64,000 nucleotides of DNA from Amia ocellicauda (lineage: Eukaryota; Chordata; Actinopteri; Amiiformes; Amiidae): the NCBI RefSeq assembly GCF_036373705.1, contig NC_089856.1:473501-537500 (forward strand), read 5' to 3'. The notes beneath the pieces are model-generated. The model had not been told where the DNA came from. It saw nothing but the letters and a program-made list of their open reading frames with translations, and ran no database searches. A program made the translations under genes and the position numbers. Positions 36,150 to 48,100 of this stretch are shown here, in pieces; the first letter of the stretch is position 1, and every line of letters starts with the position of its first letter.

Positions 36150-39100
36150 AAGGGTTGTGCTGGTGGTTGTATGGTTGTGTCAGTGTCAGTGTTGTGAAGC
36201 TGGTGGCAGGGTTGTGTCAGTGGCAAGGTTGTGTAGGTGGTTGTAGGGTTGTGTTAGTGACAGGGTTGTGCCTGTAGTTGCAGGGTTGTGGCAGTGGCAG
36301 TGGCAGTGGCAGGGTTGTGGAGGTGGTTGTAGGGTTGTGGCAGTGGCAGTGGCAGTGGCAGGTTTGTGGAGGTGGTTGTAGGGTTGTGTTAGTGACAGGG
36401 TTGTGCCTGTAGTTGCAGGGTTGTGGAGCTGGTGGCAGGGTTGTGTCAGTGAGCGGGGTGTGGAGGTGGTTGTAGGGTTGTGGCAGTGGCAGTGGCAGTG
36501 GCAGGGTTGTGTCAGTGGCAGGGTTGTGGAGGTGATTGTAGGGTTGTGTTAGTGACAGGGTTGTGAAGGTGGTGGCAGGGTTGTCAGTGTCAGTGTCAGG
36601 GTTGTATCAGTGGCAGAGTTGTGCCTGTAGTTGCAGGGTTGTGAAGGTGGTTGCAGGGTTGTGTCAGTGGCAGGGTTTTGAAGCTGGTGGCAGGGTTGTG
36701 TCAGTGGCAGGGTTGTGCTGGTGGTTGTTCGGTTGTCAGTGTCAGTGGCAGGGTTGTGTCAGTTGCAGGGTTGTGAAGGTGGTTGCAGGGTTGTGTCAGT
36801 TGCAGGGTTGTGAAGGTGGTTGTAGGGTTGGCAGTGGCAGTGGCAGGGTTGTGAAGGTGGTTGTAGGGTTGTGTCAGTGGCAGGGTTGTGTCAGTGGCAG
36901 GGTTGTGCCTGTAGTTGCAGGGTTGTGTCAGTTTCAGTGGCAGGGTTGTGAAGCTGGTAACAGGGTTGTGTCAGTGGCAGGGTTGTGCCGGTAATTGCAG
37001 GGTTGTGAAGGTGGTTGTAGGGTTGTGGCAGTGGCAGGGTTGTGGAGGTGGTTGTAGGGTTGTGTTAGTGACAGGGTTGTGAAGGTGGTGGCGGGGTTGT
37101 CAGTTTCAGTGGCAGGGTTGTGAAGGTGGTTGTAGGGTTGTGTCAGTGGCAGGGTTGTTGATGTGGTTGTAGGGTTGTGTCAGTGGCAGGGTTGTGAAAG
37201 TGGTGGCAGAGTTGTGCCAGTGGCAGGGTTGTGAAGCTGGTGGCAGGATTGTGTCAGTGGCAGGGTTGTGCCGGTGGTTGTATGGTTGTCAGTGTCAATA
37301 GGCAGGGTTGTGAAGGTGGTGGCAGGGTTGTATCAGTTACAGGGTTGTGAAAGTGGTGGCAGGGTTGTGTCAGTTGCAGGGTTGTGAAGGTGGTGGCAGG
37401 GTTGTGTCAGTGGCAGGGTTGTGAAGGTGGTGGCAGGGTTGTGTCAGTGGCAGTGTTGTGTAGGTGGTTGTAGGGTTGTGAATTTGGTTGCAGGGTTGTG
37501 TCAGTGTCAGTGGCAGGGATGTGAAGCTGGTGGCAGGGTTGTGTCAGTGAGCGGGGTGTGAAGGTGGTTGTAGGGTTGTGTTAGTGACAGGGTTGTGAAG
37601 GTGGTGGCAGGGTTGTGTCAGTGGCAGTGGCAGGGTTGTGGAGGTGGTTGTAGGGTTGTGGCAGTGGCAGTGGCAGTGGCAGGGTTGTGGAGGTGGTTGT
37701 AGGGTTGTGTTAGTGACAGGGTTGTGAAGGTGGTGGCAGGGTTGTGGCAGTGGCAGTGGCAGGGTTGTGGAGGTGGTTGTAGGGTTGTATTAGTGACAGG
37801 GTTGTGGAGGTGGTTGTAGGGTTGTGGCAGTGGCAGTGGCAGTGGCAGGGTTGTGGAGGTGGTTGTAGGGTTGTGGCAGTGGCAGTGGCAGTGGCAGGGT
37901 TGTGGAGGTGGTTGTAGGGTTGTGTTAGTGACAGGGTTGTGAAGGTGGTGGCAGGGTTGTGCCTGTAGTTGCAGGGTTGTGAATTTGGTTGCAGGGTTGT
38001 GTCAGTGTCAGTGGCAGGGATGTGAAGCTGGTGGCAGGGTTGTGTCAGTGAGCGGGGTGTGAAGGTGGTTGTAGGGTTGTGGCAGTGGCAGTGGCAGTGG
38101 CAGGGTTGTGAAGGTGGTGACAGGGTTGTGTCAGTGGCAGTGGCAGGGTTGTGAAGGTGGTGGCAGGGTTGTGTCAGTGGCAGGGTTGTGGAGGTGGTTG
38201 TAGGGTTGTCAGTGTCAGTGGCAGGGTTGTGTCAGTGGCAGGGTTGTGCCTGTAGTTGCAGGGTTGTGTCAGTGTCAGTGGCAGGGTTGTGAAGGTGATT
38301 GTAGGGTTGTCAGTGGCAGTGGCAGGGTTGTGAAGCTGGTGGCAGGGTTGTGTCAGTGGCAGGGTTGTGCCGGTAATTGCAGGGTTGTGAAGGTGGTTTT
38401 AGGGTTGTGGCAGTGGCAGGGTTGTGGCAGTGGCAGGGTTGTGGAAGTGGTTGTAGGGTTGTGTTAGTGACAGGGTTGTGAAGGTGGTGGCAGGGTTGTC
38501 AGTTTCAGTGGCAGGGTTGTGTCAGTGGCAGGGTTGTGCCGGTAGTTGCAGGGTTGTGAAGGTGGTTGTAGGATTGTGGCAGTGGCAGTGGCAGGGTTGT
38601 GGAGGTGGTTGTAGGGTTGTGGCAGTGGCAGTGTCAGTGGCAGGGTTGTGGAGGTGGTGGCAGGGTTGTCAGTGGCAGTGGCAGGGTTGTGGATGTGGTT
38701 GTAGGATTGTGTCAGTTGCAGGGTTGTGAAGGTGGTGGCAGGGTTGTGTCAGTTACAGGGTTGTGAAAGTGGTGGCAGGGTTGTGTCAGTTGCAGGGTTG
38801 TGAAGCTGGTGGCAGGGTTGTGTCAGTGGCAGGGTTGTGAAGGTGGTTGTAGGGTTGCGTCAGTGGAAAGGTTGTGCCGGTGGTTGTAGGGTCGTGTCAG
38901 TGGCAAGGTTGTGTCAGTGGCAGGGTTGTGAAGGTGGTGGCAGGGTTGTGTCAGTGACAGGGTTGTGTAGGTGGTTGTAGGGTTGTCAGTGTCAGTGGCA
39001 GGGTTGTGTCAGTGGCAGGGTTGTGAAGCTGGTGGTAGGGTTGTGTAGGTGGTTGTAGGGTTGTCAGTGTCAGTGGCAGGGTTGTGTCAGTGGCAGGGTT

Positions 39101-42100
39101 GTGAAGGTGGTTGTAGAGTCGTGTCATTGGCAAGGTTGTGCCGGTGGTTGTAGGGTCGTGTCAGTGGCAAGGTTGTGCCAGTGGTTGTAGGGTCGTGTCA
39201 GTGGCAAGGTTGTGCCGGTGGTTGTAGGGTCGTGTCAGTGGCAGGGCTGTGCCGGTAGTTGCAGGGTTGTGAAGGTCGTTGCAGGTTTGTGTCAGTGGCA
39301 GGGTTGTGCCGGTAGTTGCAGGGTTGTGAAGCTGGTGGCAGGGTTGTGTCAGTGGCAAGGTTGTGTAGGTGGTTGTAGGGTTGTGTTAGTGACAGGGTTG
39401 TGCCTGTAGTTGCAGGGTTGTGGCAGTGGCAGTGGCAGTGGCAGTGGCAGGTTTGTGGAGGTAGTTGTAGGGTTGTGGCAGTGGCAGTGGCAGTGGCAGG
39501 TTTGTGGAGGTGGTTGTAGGGTTGTGTTAGTGACAGGGTTGTGCCTGTAGTTGCAGGGTTGTGGAGCTGGTGGCAGGGTTGTGTCAGTGAGCGGGGTGTG
39601 GAGGTGGTTGTAGGGTTGTGTCAGTGGCAGGGTTGTGCCGGTAGTTGCAGGGTTGTGAAGGTGGTTGTAGGGTTGTGGCAGTGGCAGTGGCAGTGGCAGG
39701 GTTGTGTCAGTGGCAGGGTTGTGGAGGTGATTGTAGGGTTGTGTTAGTGACAGGGTTGTGAAGGTGGTGGCAGGGTTGTGTCAGTGGCAGGGTTGTGCCT
39801 GTAGTTGCAGGGATGTGAAGCTGGTGGCAGGGTTGTGTCAGTGAGCGGGGTGTGAAGGTGGTTGTAGGGTTGTGGCAGTGGCAGTGGCAGTGGCAGGGTT
39901 GTGAAGGTGGTGACAGGGTTGTGTCAGTGGCAGTGGCAGGGTTGTGAAGGTGGTGGCAGGGTTGTGTCAGTGGCAGGGTTGTGGAGGTGGTTGTAGGGTT
40001 GTCAGTGGCAGGGTTGTGTCAGTGGCAGGGTTGTGCCTGTAGTTGCAGGGTTGTGTCAGTGTCAGTGGCAGGGTTGTGAAGGTGATTGTAGGGTTGTCAG
40101 TGGCAGGGTTGTGCCGGTAATTGCAGGGTTGTGAAGGTGGTTTTAGGGTTGTGGCAGTGGCAGGGTTGTGTCAGTGGCAGGGTTGTGGAGGTGGTTGTAG
40201 GGTTGTCAGTGGCAGGGTTGTGCCTGTAGTTGCAGGGTTGTGTCAGTGGCAGTGGCAGGGTTGTGAAGCTGGTGGCAGGGTTGTGTCAGTGGCAGGGTTG
40301 TGCCGGTAATTGCAGGGTTGTGAAGGTGGTTTTAGGGTTGTGGCAGTGGCAGGGTTGTGGCAGTGGCAGGGTTGTGGAAGTGGTTGTAGGGTTGTGTTAG
40401 TGACAGGGTTGTGAAGGTGGTGGCAGGGTTGTCAGTTTCAGTGGCAGGGTTGTGTCAGTGGCAGGGTTGTGCCGGTAGTTGCAGGGTTGTGAAGGTGGTT
40501 GTAGGATTGTGGCAGTGGCAGTGGCAGGGTTGTGGAGGTGGTTGTAGGGTTGTGGCAGTGGCAGTGTCAGTGGCAGGGTTGTGGAGGTGGTGGCAGGGTT
40601 GTCAGTGGCAGTGGCAGGGTTGTGGATGTGGTTGTAGGATTGTGTCAGTTGCAGGGTTGTGAAGGTGGTGGCAGGGTTGTGTCAGTTACAGGGTTGTGAA
40701 AGTGGTGGCAGGGTTGTGTCAGTTGCAGGGTTGTGAAGGTGGTGGCAGGGTTGTGTAGGTGGTTGTAGGGTTGTCAGTGTCAGTGGCAGGGTTGTGAAGC
40801 TGGTGGCAGGGTTGTGTCAGTGGCAGGGTTGTGAAGGTGGTGGCAGGGTTGTGTCAGTGACAGGGTTGTGTAGGTGGTTGTAGGGTTGTCAGTGTCAGTG
40901 GCAGGGTTGTGTCAGTGGCAGGGTTGTGAAGCTGGTGGCAGGGTTGTGTCAGTGGCAGGGTTGTGTAGGTGGTTGTAGGGTTGTCAGTGTCAGTGGCAGG
41001 GTTGTGTCAGTGGCAGGGTTGTGAAGGTGGTTGTAGAGTCGTGTCATTGGCAAGGTTGTGCCGGTGGTTGTAGGGTCGTGTCAGTGGCAAGGTTGTGCCG
41101 GTGGTTGTAGGGTCGTGTCAGTGGCAGGGTTGTGCCGGTAGTTGCAGGGTTGTGAAGCTGGTGGCAGGGTTGTGTCAGTGGCAAGGTTGTGTAGGTGGTT
41201 GTAGGGTTGTGTTAGTGACAGGGTTGTGCCTGTAGTTGCAGGGTTGTGGCAGTGGCAGTGGCAGTGGCAGGTTTGTGGAGGTAGTTGTAGGGTTGTGGCA
41301 GTGGCAGTGGCAGTGGCAGGTTTGTGGAGGTGGTTGTAGGGTTGTGTTAGTGACAGGGTTGTGCCTGTAGTTGCAGGGTTGTGGAGTTGGTGGCAGGGTT
41401 GTGTCAGTGAGCGGGGTGTGGAGGTGGTTGTAGGGTTGTGTCAGTGGCAGGGTTGTGCCGGTAGTTGCAGGGTTGTGAAGGTGGTTGTAGGGTTGTGGCA
41501 GTGGCAGTGGCAGTGGCAGGGTTGTGTCAGTGGCAGGGTTGTGGAGGTGATTGTAGGGTTGTGTTAGTGACAGGGTTGTGAAGGTGGTGGCAGGGTTGTC
41601 AGTGTCAGTGTCAGGGTTGTATCAGTGGCAGAGTTGTGCCTGTAGTTGCAGGGTTGTGAAGGTGGTTGCAGGGTTGTGTCAGTGGCAGGGTTGTGGAGGT
41701 GGTTGTAGGGTTGTCAGTGGCAGTGGCAGGGTTTTGAAGCTGGTGGCAGGGTTGTGTCAGTGGCAGGGTTGTGTAGGTGGTTGTAGGGTTGTGTCAGTGG
41801 CAGGGTTGTGGAGGTGGTTGTAGGGTTGTCAGTGGCAGTGGCAGGGTTTTGAAGCTGGTGGCAGGGTTGTGTCAGTGGCAGGGTTGTGCTGGTGGTTGTT
41901 CGGTTGTCAGTGTCAGTGGCAAGGTTGTCAGTGTCAGTGGCAGGGTTGTGTCAGTTGCAGGGTTGTGAAGGTGGTTGCAGGGTTGTGTCAGTTGCAGGGT
42001 TGTGAAGGTGGTTGTAGGGTTGGCAGTGGCAGTGGCAGGGTTGTGAAGGTGGTTGTAGGGTTGTGTCAGTGGCAGGGTTGTGTCAGTGGCAGGGTTGTGC

Positions 42101-45100
42101 CTGTAGTTGCAGGGTTGTGTCAGTTTCAGTGGCAGGGTTGTGAAGCTGGTAACAGGGTTGTGTCAGTGGCAGGGTTGTGCCGGTAATTGCAGGGTTGTGA
42201 AGGTGGTTGTAGGGTTGTGGCAGTGGCAGGGTTGTGGAGGTGGTTGTAGGGTTGTGTTAGTGACAGGGTTGTGAAGGTGGTGGCGGGGTTGTCAGTTTCA
42301 GTGGCAGGGTTGTGAAGGTGGTTGCAGGGTTTTGTCAGTGGCAGGGTTGTGCCGGTGGTTGTTCGGTTGTCAGTGTCAGTGGCAAGATTGTGAATTTGGT
42401 GGCAGGATTGTCAGTGTCAGTGGCAGGGTTGTGAAGGTGGTTGTAGGGTTGTGTCAGTGGCAGGGTTGTTGATGTGGTTGTAGGGTTGTGTCAGTGGCAG
42501 GGTTGTGAAAGTGGTGGCAGGGTTGTGTCAGTGTCAGTGGCAGGGTTGTGAAAGTGGTGGCAGAGTTGTGCCAGTGGCAGGGTTGTGAAGCTGGTGGCAG
42601 GATTGTGTCAGTGGCAGGGTTGTGCCGGTGGTTGTATGGTTGTCAGTGTCAATAGGCAGGGTTGTGAAGGTGGTGGCAGGGTTGTATCAGTTACAGGGTT
42701 GTGAAAGTGGTGGCAGGGTTGTGTCAGTTGCAGGGTTGTGAAGGTGGTGGCAGGGTTGTGTCAGTGGCAGGGTTGTGAAGGTGGTGGCAGGGTTGTGTCA
42801 GTGGCAGTGTTGTGTAGGTGGTTGTAGGGTTGTGAATTTGGTTGCAGGGTTGTGTCAGTGTCAGTGGCAGGGATGTGAAGCTGGTGACAGGGTTGTGTCA
42901 GTGAGCGGGGTGTGAAGGTGGTTGTAGGGTTGTGTTAGTGACAGGGTTGTGAAGGTGGTGGCAGGGTTGTGTCAGTGGCAGTGGCAGGGTTGTGGAGGTG
43001 GTTGTAGGGTTGTGGCAGTGGCAGTGGCAGTGGCAGGGTTGTGGAGGTGGTTGTAGGGTTGTGTTAGTGACAGGGTTGTGAAGGTGGTGGCAGGGTTGTG
43101 GCAGTGGCAGTGGCAGGGTTGTGGAGGTGGTTGTAGGGTTGTATTAGTGACAGGGTTGTGGAGGTGGTTGTAGGGTTGTGGCAGTGGCAGTGGCAGGGTT
43201 GTGGAGGTGGTTGTAGGGTTGTGGCTGTGGCAGTGGCAGTGGCAGGGTTGTGGAGGTGGTTGTAGGGTTGTGGCAGTGGCAGTGGCAGTGGCAGGGTTGT
43301 GGAGGTGGTTGTAGGGTTGTGTTAGTGACAGGGTTGTGAAGGTGGTGGCAGGGTTGTGTCAGTGGCAGGGTTGTGCCTGTAGTTGCAGGGTTGTGAATTT
43401 GGTTGCAGGGTTGTGTCAGTGTCAGTGGCAGGGATGTGAAGCTGGTGGCAGGGTTGTGTCAGTGAGCGGGGTGTGAAGGTGGTTGTAGGGTTGTGGCAGT
43501 GGCAGTGGCAGTGGCAGGGTTGTGAAGGTGGTGGCAGGGTCGTGTCAGTGGCAGTGGCAGGGTTGTGAAGGTGGTGGCAGGGTTGTGTCAGTGGCAGGGT
43601 TGTGGAGGTGGTTGTAGGGTTGTCAGTGTCAGTGGCAGGGTTGTGTCAGTGGCAGGGTTGTGCCTGTTGTTGCAGGGTTGTGTCAGTGTCAGTGGCAGGG
43701 TTGTGAAGGTGATTGTAGGGTTGTCAGTGGCAGTGGCAGGGTTGTGAAGCTGGTGGCAGGGTTGTGTCAGTGGCAGGGTTCTGCCGGTAATTGCAGGGTT
43801 GTGAAGGTGGTTTTAGGGTTGTGGCAGTGGCAGGGTTGTGGCAGTGGCAGGGTTGTGGAAGTGGTTGTAGGGTTGTGTTAGTGACAGGGTTGTGAAGGTG
43901 GTGGCAGGGTTGTCAGTTTCAGTGGCAGGGTTGTATCAGTGGCAGGGTTGTGCCTGTAGTTGCAGGGTTGTGAAGGTGTTTGCAGGGTTGTGTCAGTGGC
44001 AGGGTTGTGCCGGTAGTTGCAGGGTTGTGAAGGTGGTTGTAGGATTGTGGCAGTGGCAGTGGCAGGGTTGTGGAGGTGGTTGTAGGGTTGTGGCAGTGGC
44101 AGTGGCAGTGGCAGGGTTGTGGATGTGGTTGTAGGATTGTGTCAGTTGCAGGGTTGTGAAGGTGGTGGCAGGGTTGTGTCAGTTACAGGGTTGTGAAAGT
44201 GGTGGCAGGGTTGTGTCAGTTGCAGGGTTGTGAAGGTGGTGGCAGGGTTGTGTAGGTGGTTGTAGGGTTGTCAGTGTCAGTGGCAGGGTTGTGTCAGTGG
44301 CAGGGTTGTGAAGCTGGTGGCAGGGTTGTGTCAGTGGCAGGGTTGTGAAGGTGGTTGTAGGGTCGTGTCAGTGGCAAGGTTGTGTCAGTGGCAGGGTTGT
44401 GCCGGTAGTTGCAGGATTGTGAAGGTGGTGGCAGGGTTGTGTCAGTGGCAGTGGCAGGGTTGTGAAGGTGGTGGCAGGGTTGTGTCAGTGACAGGGTTGT
44501 GTAGGTGGTTGTAGGGTTGTCAGTGTCAGTGGCAGGGTTGTGTCAGTGGCAGGGTTGTGAAGCTGGTGGCAGGGTTGTGTCAGTGGCAGGGTTGTGTAGG
44601 TGGTTGTAGGGTTGTCAGTGTCAGTGGCAGGGTTGTGTCAGTGGCAGGGTTGTGAAGGTGGTTGTAGAGTCGTGTCATTGGCAAGGTTGTGCCGGTGGTT
44701 GTAGGGTCGTGTCAGTGGCAAGGTTGTGCCAGTGGTTGTAGGGTCGTGTCAGTGGCAAGGTTGTGCCGGTGGTTGTAGGGTCGTGTCAGTGGAAAGGTTG
44801 TGCCGGTGGTTGTAGGGTCGTGTCAGTGGCAGGGCTGTGCCGGTAGTTGCAGGGTTGTGAAGGTCGTTGCATGTTTGTGTCAGTGGCAGGGTTGTGCCAG
44901 TAGTTGCAGGGTTGTGAAGCTGGTGGCAGGGTTGTGTCAGTGTCAGTGTCAGGGTTGTGAAGCTGGTGGCAGGGTTGTGTCAGTGGCAAGGTTGTGCCGG
45001 TGGTTGTAGGTTCGTGTCAGTGGAAAGGTTGTGCCGGTGGTTGTAGGGTCGTGTCATTGGCAAGGTTGTGCCGGTGGTTGTAGGGTTGTGAAGGTCGTTG

Positions 45101-48100
45101 CAGGGTTGTGTCAGTGGCAGGGTTGTGTCAGTGGCAGGGTTGTGCCGGTAGTTGCAGGGTTGTGAAGCTGGTGGCAGGGTTGTGTCAGTGGCAGGGTTGT
45201 GAAGGTGGTTGTAGGGTAGTGTCAGTGGCAGGGTTGTGTAGGTGGTTGTAGGGTTGTCAGTGTCAGTGGCAGGGTTGTGAAGCTGGTGGCAGGGTTGTGT
45301 CAGTGGCAGGGTTGTGAAGCTGGTGGCAGGGTTGTGTCAGTGGCAGGGTTGTGAAGCTGGTGGCAGGGTTGTGTCAGTGGCAGGGTTGTGAAGGTGGTTG
45401 TAGGGTCGTGTCATTGGCAAGGTTGTGCCGGTGGTTGTAGGGTCGTGTCAGTGGCAAGGTTGTGCCAGTGGTTGTAGGGTCGTGTCAGTGGCAAGGTTGT
45501 GCCAGTGGTTGTAGGGTCGTGTCATTGGCAAGGTTGTGCCGGTGGTTGTAGGGTCGTGTCAGTGGCAAGGTTGTGCCAGTGGTTGTAGGGTCGTGTCAGT
45601 GGCAAGGTTGTGCCGGTGGTTGTAGGGTCGTGTCAGTGGAAAGGTTGTGCCGGTGGTTGTAGGGTCGTGTCAGTGGCAGGGCTGTGCCGGTAGTTGCAGG
45701 GTTGTGAAGCTGGTGGCAGGGTTGTGTCAGTGGCAGTGGCAGGGTTGTGAAGGTGGTGGCAGGGTAGTGTCAGTTACAGGGTTGTGAAAGTGGTGGCAGG
45801 GTTGTGAAGGTGGTGGCAGGGTTGTGTCAGTGGCAGGGTTGTGTAGGTGGTTGTAGGGTTGTCAGTGTCAGTGGCAGGGTTGTGAAGCTGGTGGCAGGGT
45901 TGTGTCAGTGGCAAGGTTGTGCCGGTGGTTGTAGGGTCGTGTCAGTGGAAAGGTTGTGCCGGTGGTTGTAGGGTCGTGTCAGTGGCAGGGCTGTGCCGGT
46001 AGTTGCAGTGTTGTGAAGGTCGTTGCAGGTTTGTGTCAGTGGCAGGGTTGTGAAGGTGGTTGTAGGGTCGTGTCATTGGCAAGGTTGTGCCGGTGGTTGT
46101 AGGGTTGTGAAGGTCGTTGCAGGTTTGTGTCAGTGGCAGGGTTGTGTCAGTGGCAGGGTTGTGTCAGTGGCAGGGTTGTGCCAGTAGTTGCAGGGTTGTG
46201 AAGCTGGTGGCAGGGTTGTGTCAGTGGCAGGGTTGTGCCGGTAATTGCAGGGTTGTGAAGGTGGTTGTAGGGTAGTGTCAGTTACAGGGTTGTGAAAGTG
46301 GTGGCAGGGTTGTGTCAGTTGCAGGGTTGTGAAGGTGGTGGCAGGGTTGTGTCAGTGGCAGGGTTGTGTAGGTGGTTGTAGGGTTGTCAGTGTCAGTGGC
46401 AGGGTTGTGAAGCTGGTGGCAGGGTTGTGTCAGTGGCAGGGTTGTGAAGCTGGTGGCAGGGTTGTGTCAGTGGCAGGGTTGTGAAGCTGGTGGCAGGGTA
46501 GTGTCAGTTACAGGGTTGTGAAAGTGGTGGCAGGGTTGTGAAGGTGGTGGCAGGGTTGTGTCAGTTGCAGGGTTGTGTAGGTGGCTGTAGGGTTGTCAGT
46601 GTCAGTGGCAGGGTTGTGAAGCTGGTGGCAGGGTTGTGTCAGTGGCAGGGTTGTGAAGCTGGTGGCAGGGTTGTGTCAGTGGCAGGGTTGTGAAGCTGGT
46701 GGCAGGGTTGTGTCAGTGGCAGGGTTGTGAAGGTGGTTGTAGGGTCGTGTAATTGGCAAGGTTGTGCCGGTGGTTGTAGGGTCGTGTCAGTGGCAAGGTT
46801 GTGCCAGTTGTTGTAGGGTCGTGTCAGTGGTAAGGTTGTGCCGGTGGTTGTAGGGTCGTGTCAGTGGAAAGGTTGTGCCGGTGGTTGTAGGGTCGTGTCA
46901 GTGGCAGGGCTGTGCCGGCAGTTGCAGGGTTGTGAAGCTGGTGGCAGGGTTGTGTCAGTGGCAGTGGCAGGGTTGTGAAGGTGGTGGCAGGGTAGTGTCA
47001 GTTACAGGGTTGTGAAAGTGGTGGCAGGGTTGTGAAGGTGGTGGCAGGGTAGTGTCAGTTACAGGGTTGTGAAAGTGGTGGCAGGGTTGTGAAGGTGGTG
47101 GCAGGGTTGTGTCAGTGGCAGGGTTGTGTAGGTGGTTGTAGGGTTGTCAGTGTCAGTGGCAGGGTTGTGAAGCTGGTGGCAGGGTTGTGTCAGTGGCAAG
47201 GTTGTGCCGGTGGTTGTAGGGTCGTGTCAGTGGAAAGGTTGTGCCGGTGGTTGTAGGGTCGTGTCAGTGGCAGGGCTGTGCCGGTAGTTGCAGTGTTGTG
47301 AAGGTCGTTGCAGGTTTGTGTCAGTGGCAGGGTTGTGAAGGTGGTTGTAGGGTCGTGTCATTGGCAAGGTTGTGCCGGTGGTTGTAGGGTTGTGAAGGTC
47401 GTTGCAGGTTTGTGTCAGTGGCAGGGTTGTGTCAGTGGCAGGGTTGTGTCAGTGGCAGGGTTGTGTCAGTGGCAGGGTTGTGCCGGTAGTTGCAGGGTTG
47501 TGAAGCTGGTGGCAGGGTTGTGTCAGTGGCAGGGTTGTGCCGGTAATTGCAGGGTTGTGAAGGTGGTTGTAGGGTAGTGTCAGTTACAGGGTTGTGAAAG
47601 TGGTGGCAGGGTTGTGTCAGTTGCAGGGTTGTGAAGGTGGTGGCAGGGTTGTGTCAGTGGCAGGGTTGTGTAGGTGGTTGTAGGGTTGTCAGTGTCAGTG
47701 GCAGGGTTGTGAAGCTGGTGGCAGGGTTGTGTCAGTGGCAGGGTTGTGAAGCTGGTGGCAGGGTTGTGTCAGTGGCAGGGTTGTGAAGCTGGTGGCAGGG
47801 TTGTGTCAGTGGCAGGGTTGTGAAGGTGGTTGTAGGGTCGTGTCATTGGCAAGGTTGTGCCGGTGGTTGTAGGGTCGTGTCAGTGGCAAGGTTGTGCCAG
47901 TTGTTGTAGGGTCGTGTCAGTGGTAAGGTTGTGCCGGTGGTTGTAGGGTCGTGTCAGTGGAAAGGTTGTGCCGGTGGTTGTAGGGTCGTGTCAGTGGCAG
48001 GGCTGTGCCGGTAGTTGCAGGGTTGTGAAGCTGGTGGCAGGGTTGTGTCAGTGGCAGTGGCAGGGTTGTGAAGGTGGTGGCAGGGTAGTGTCAGTTACAG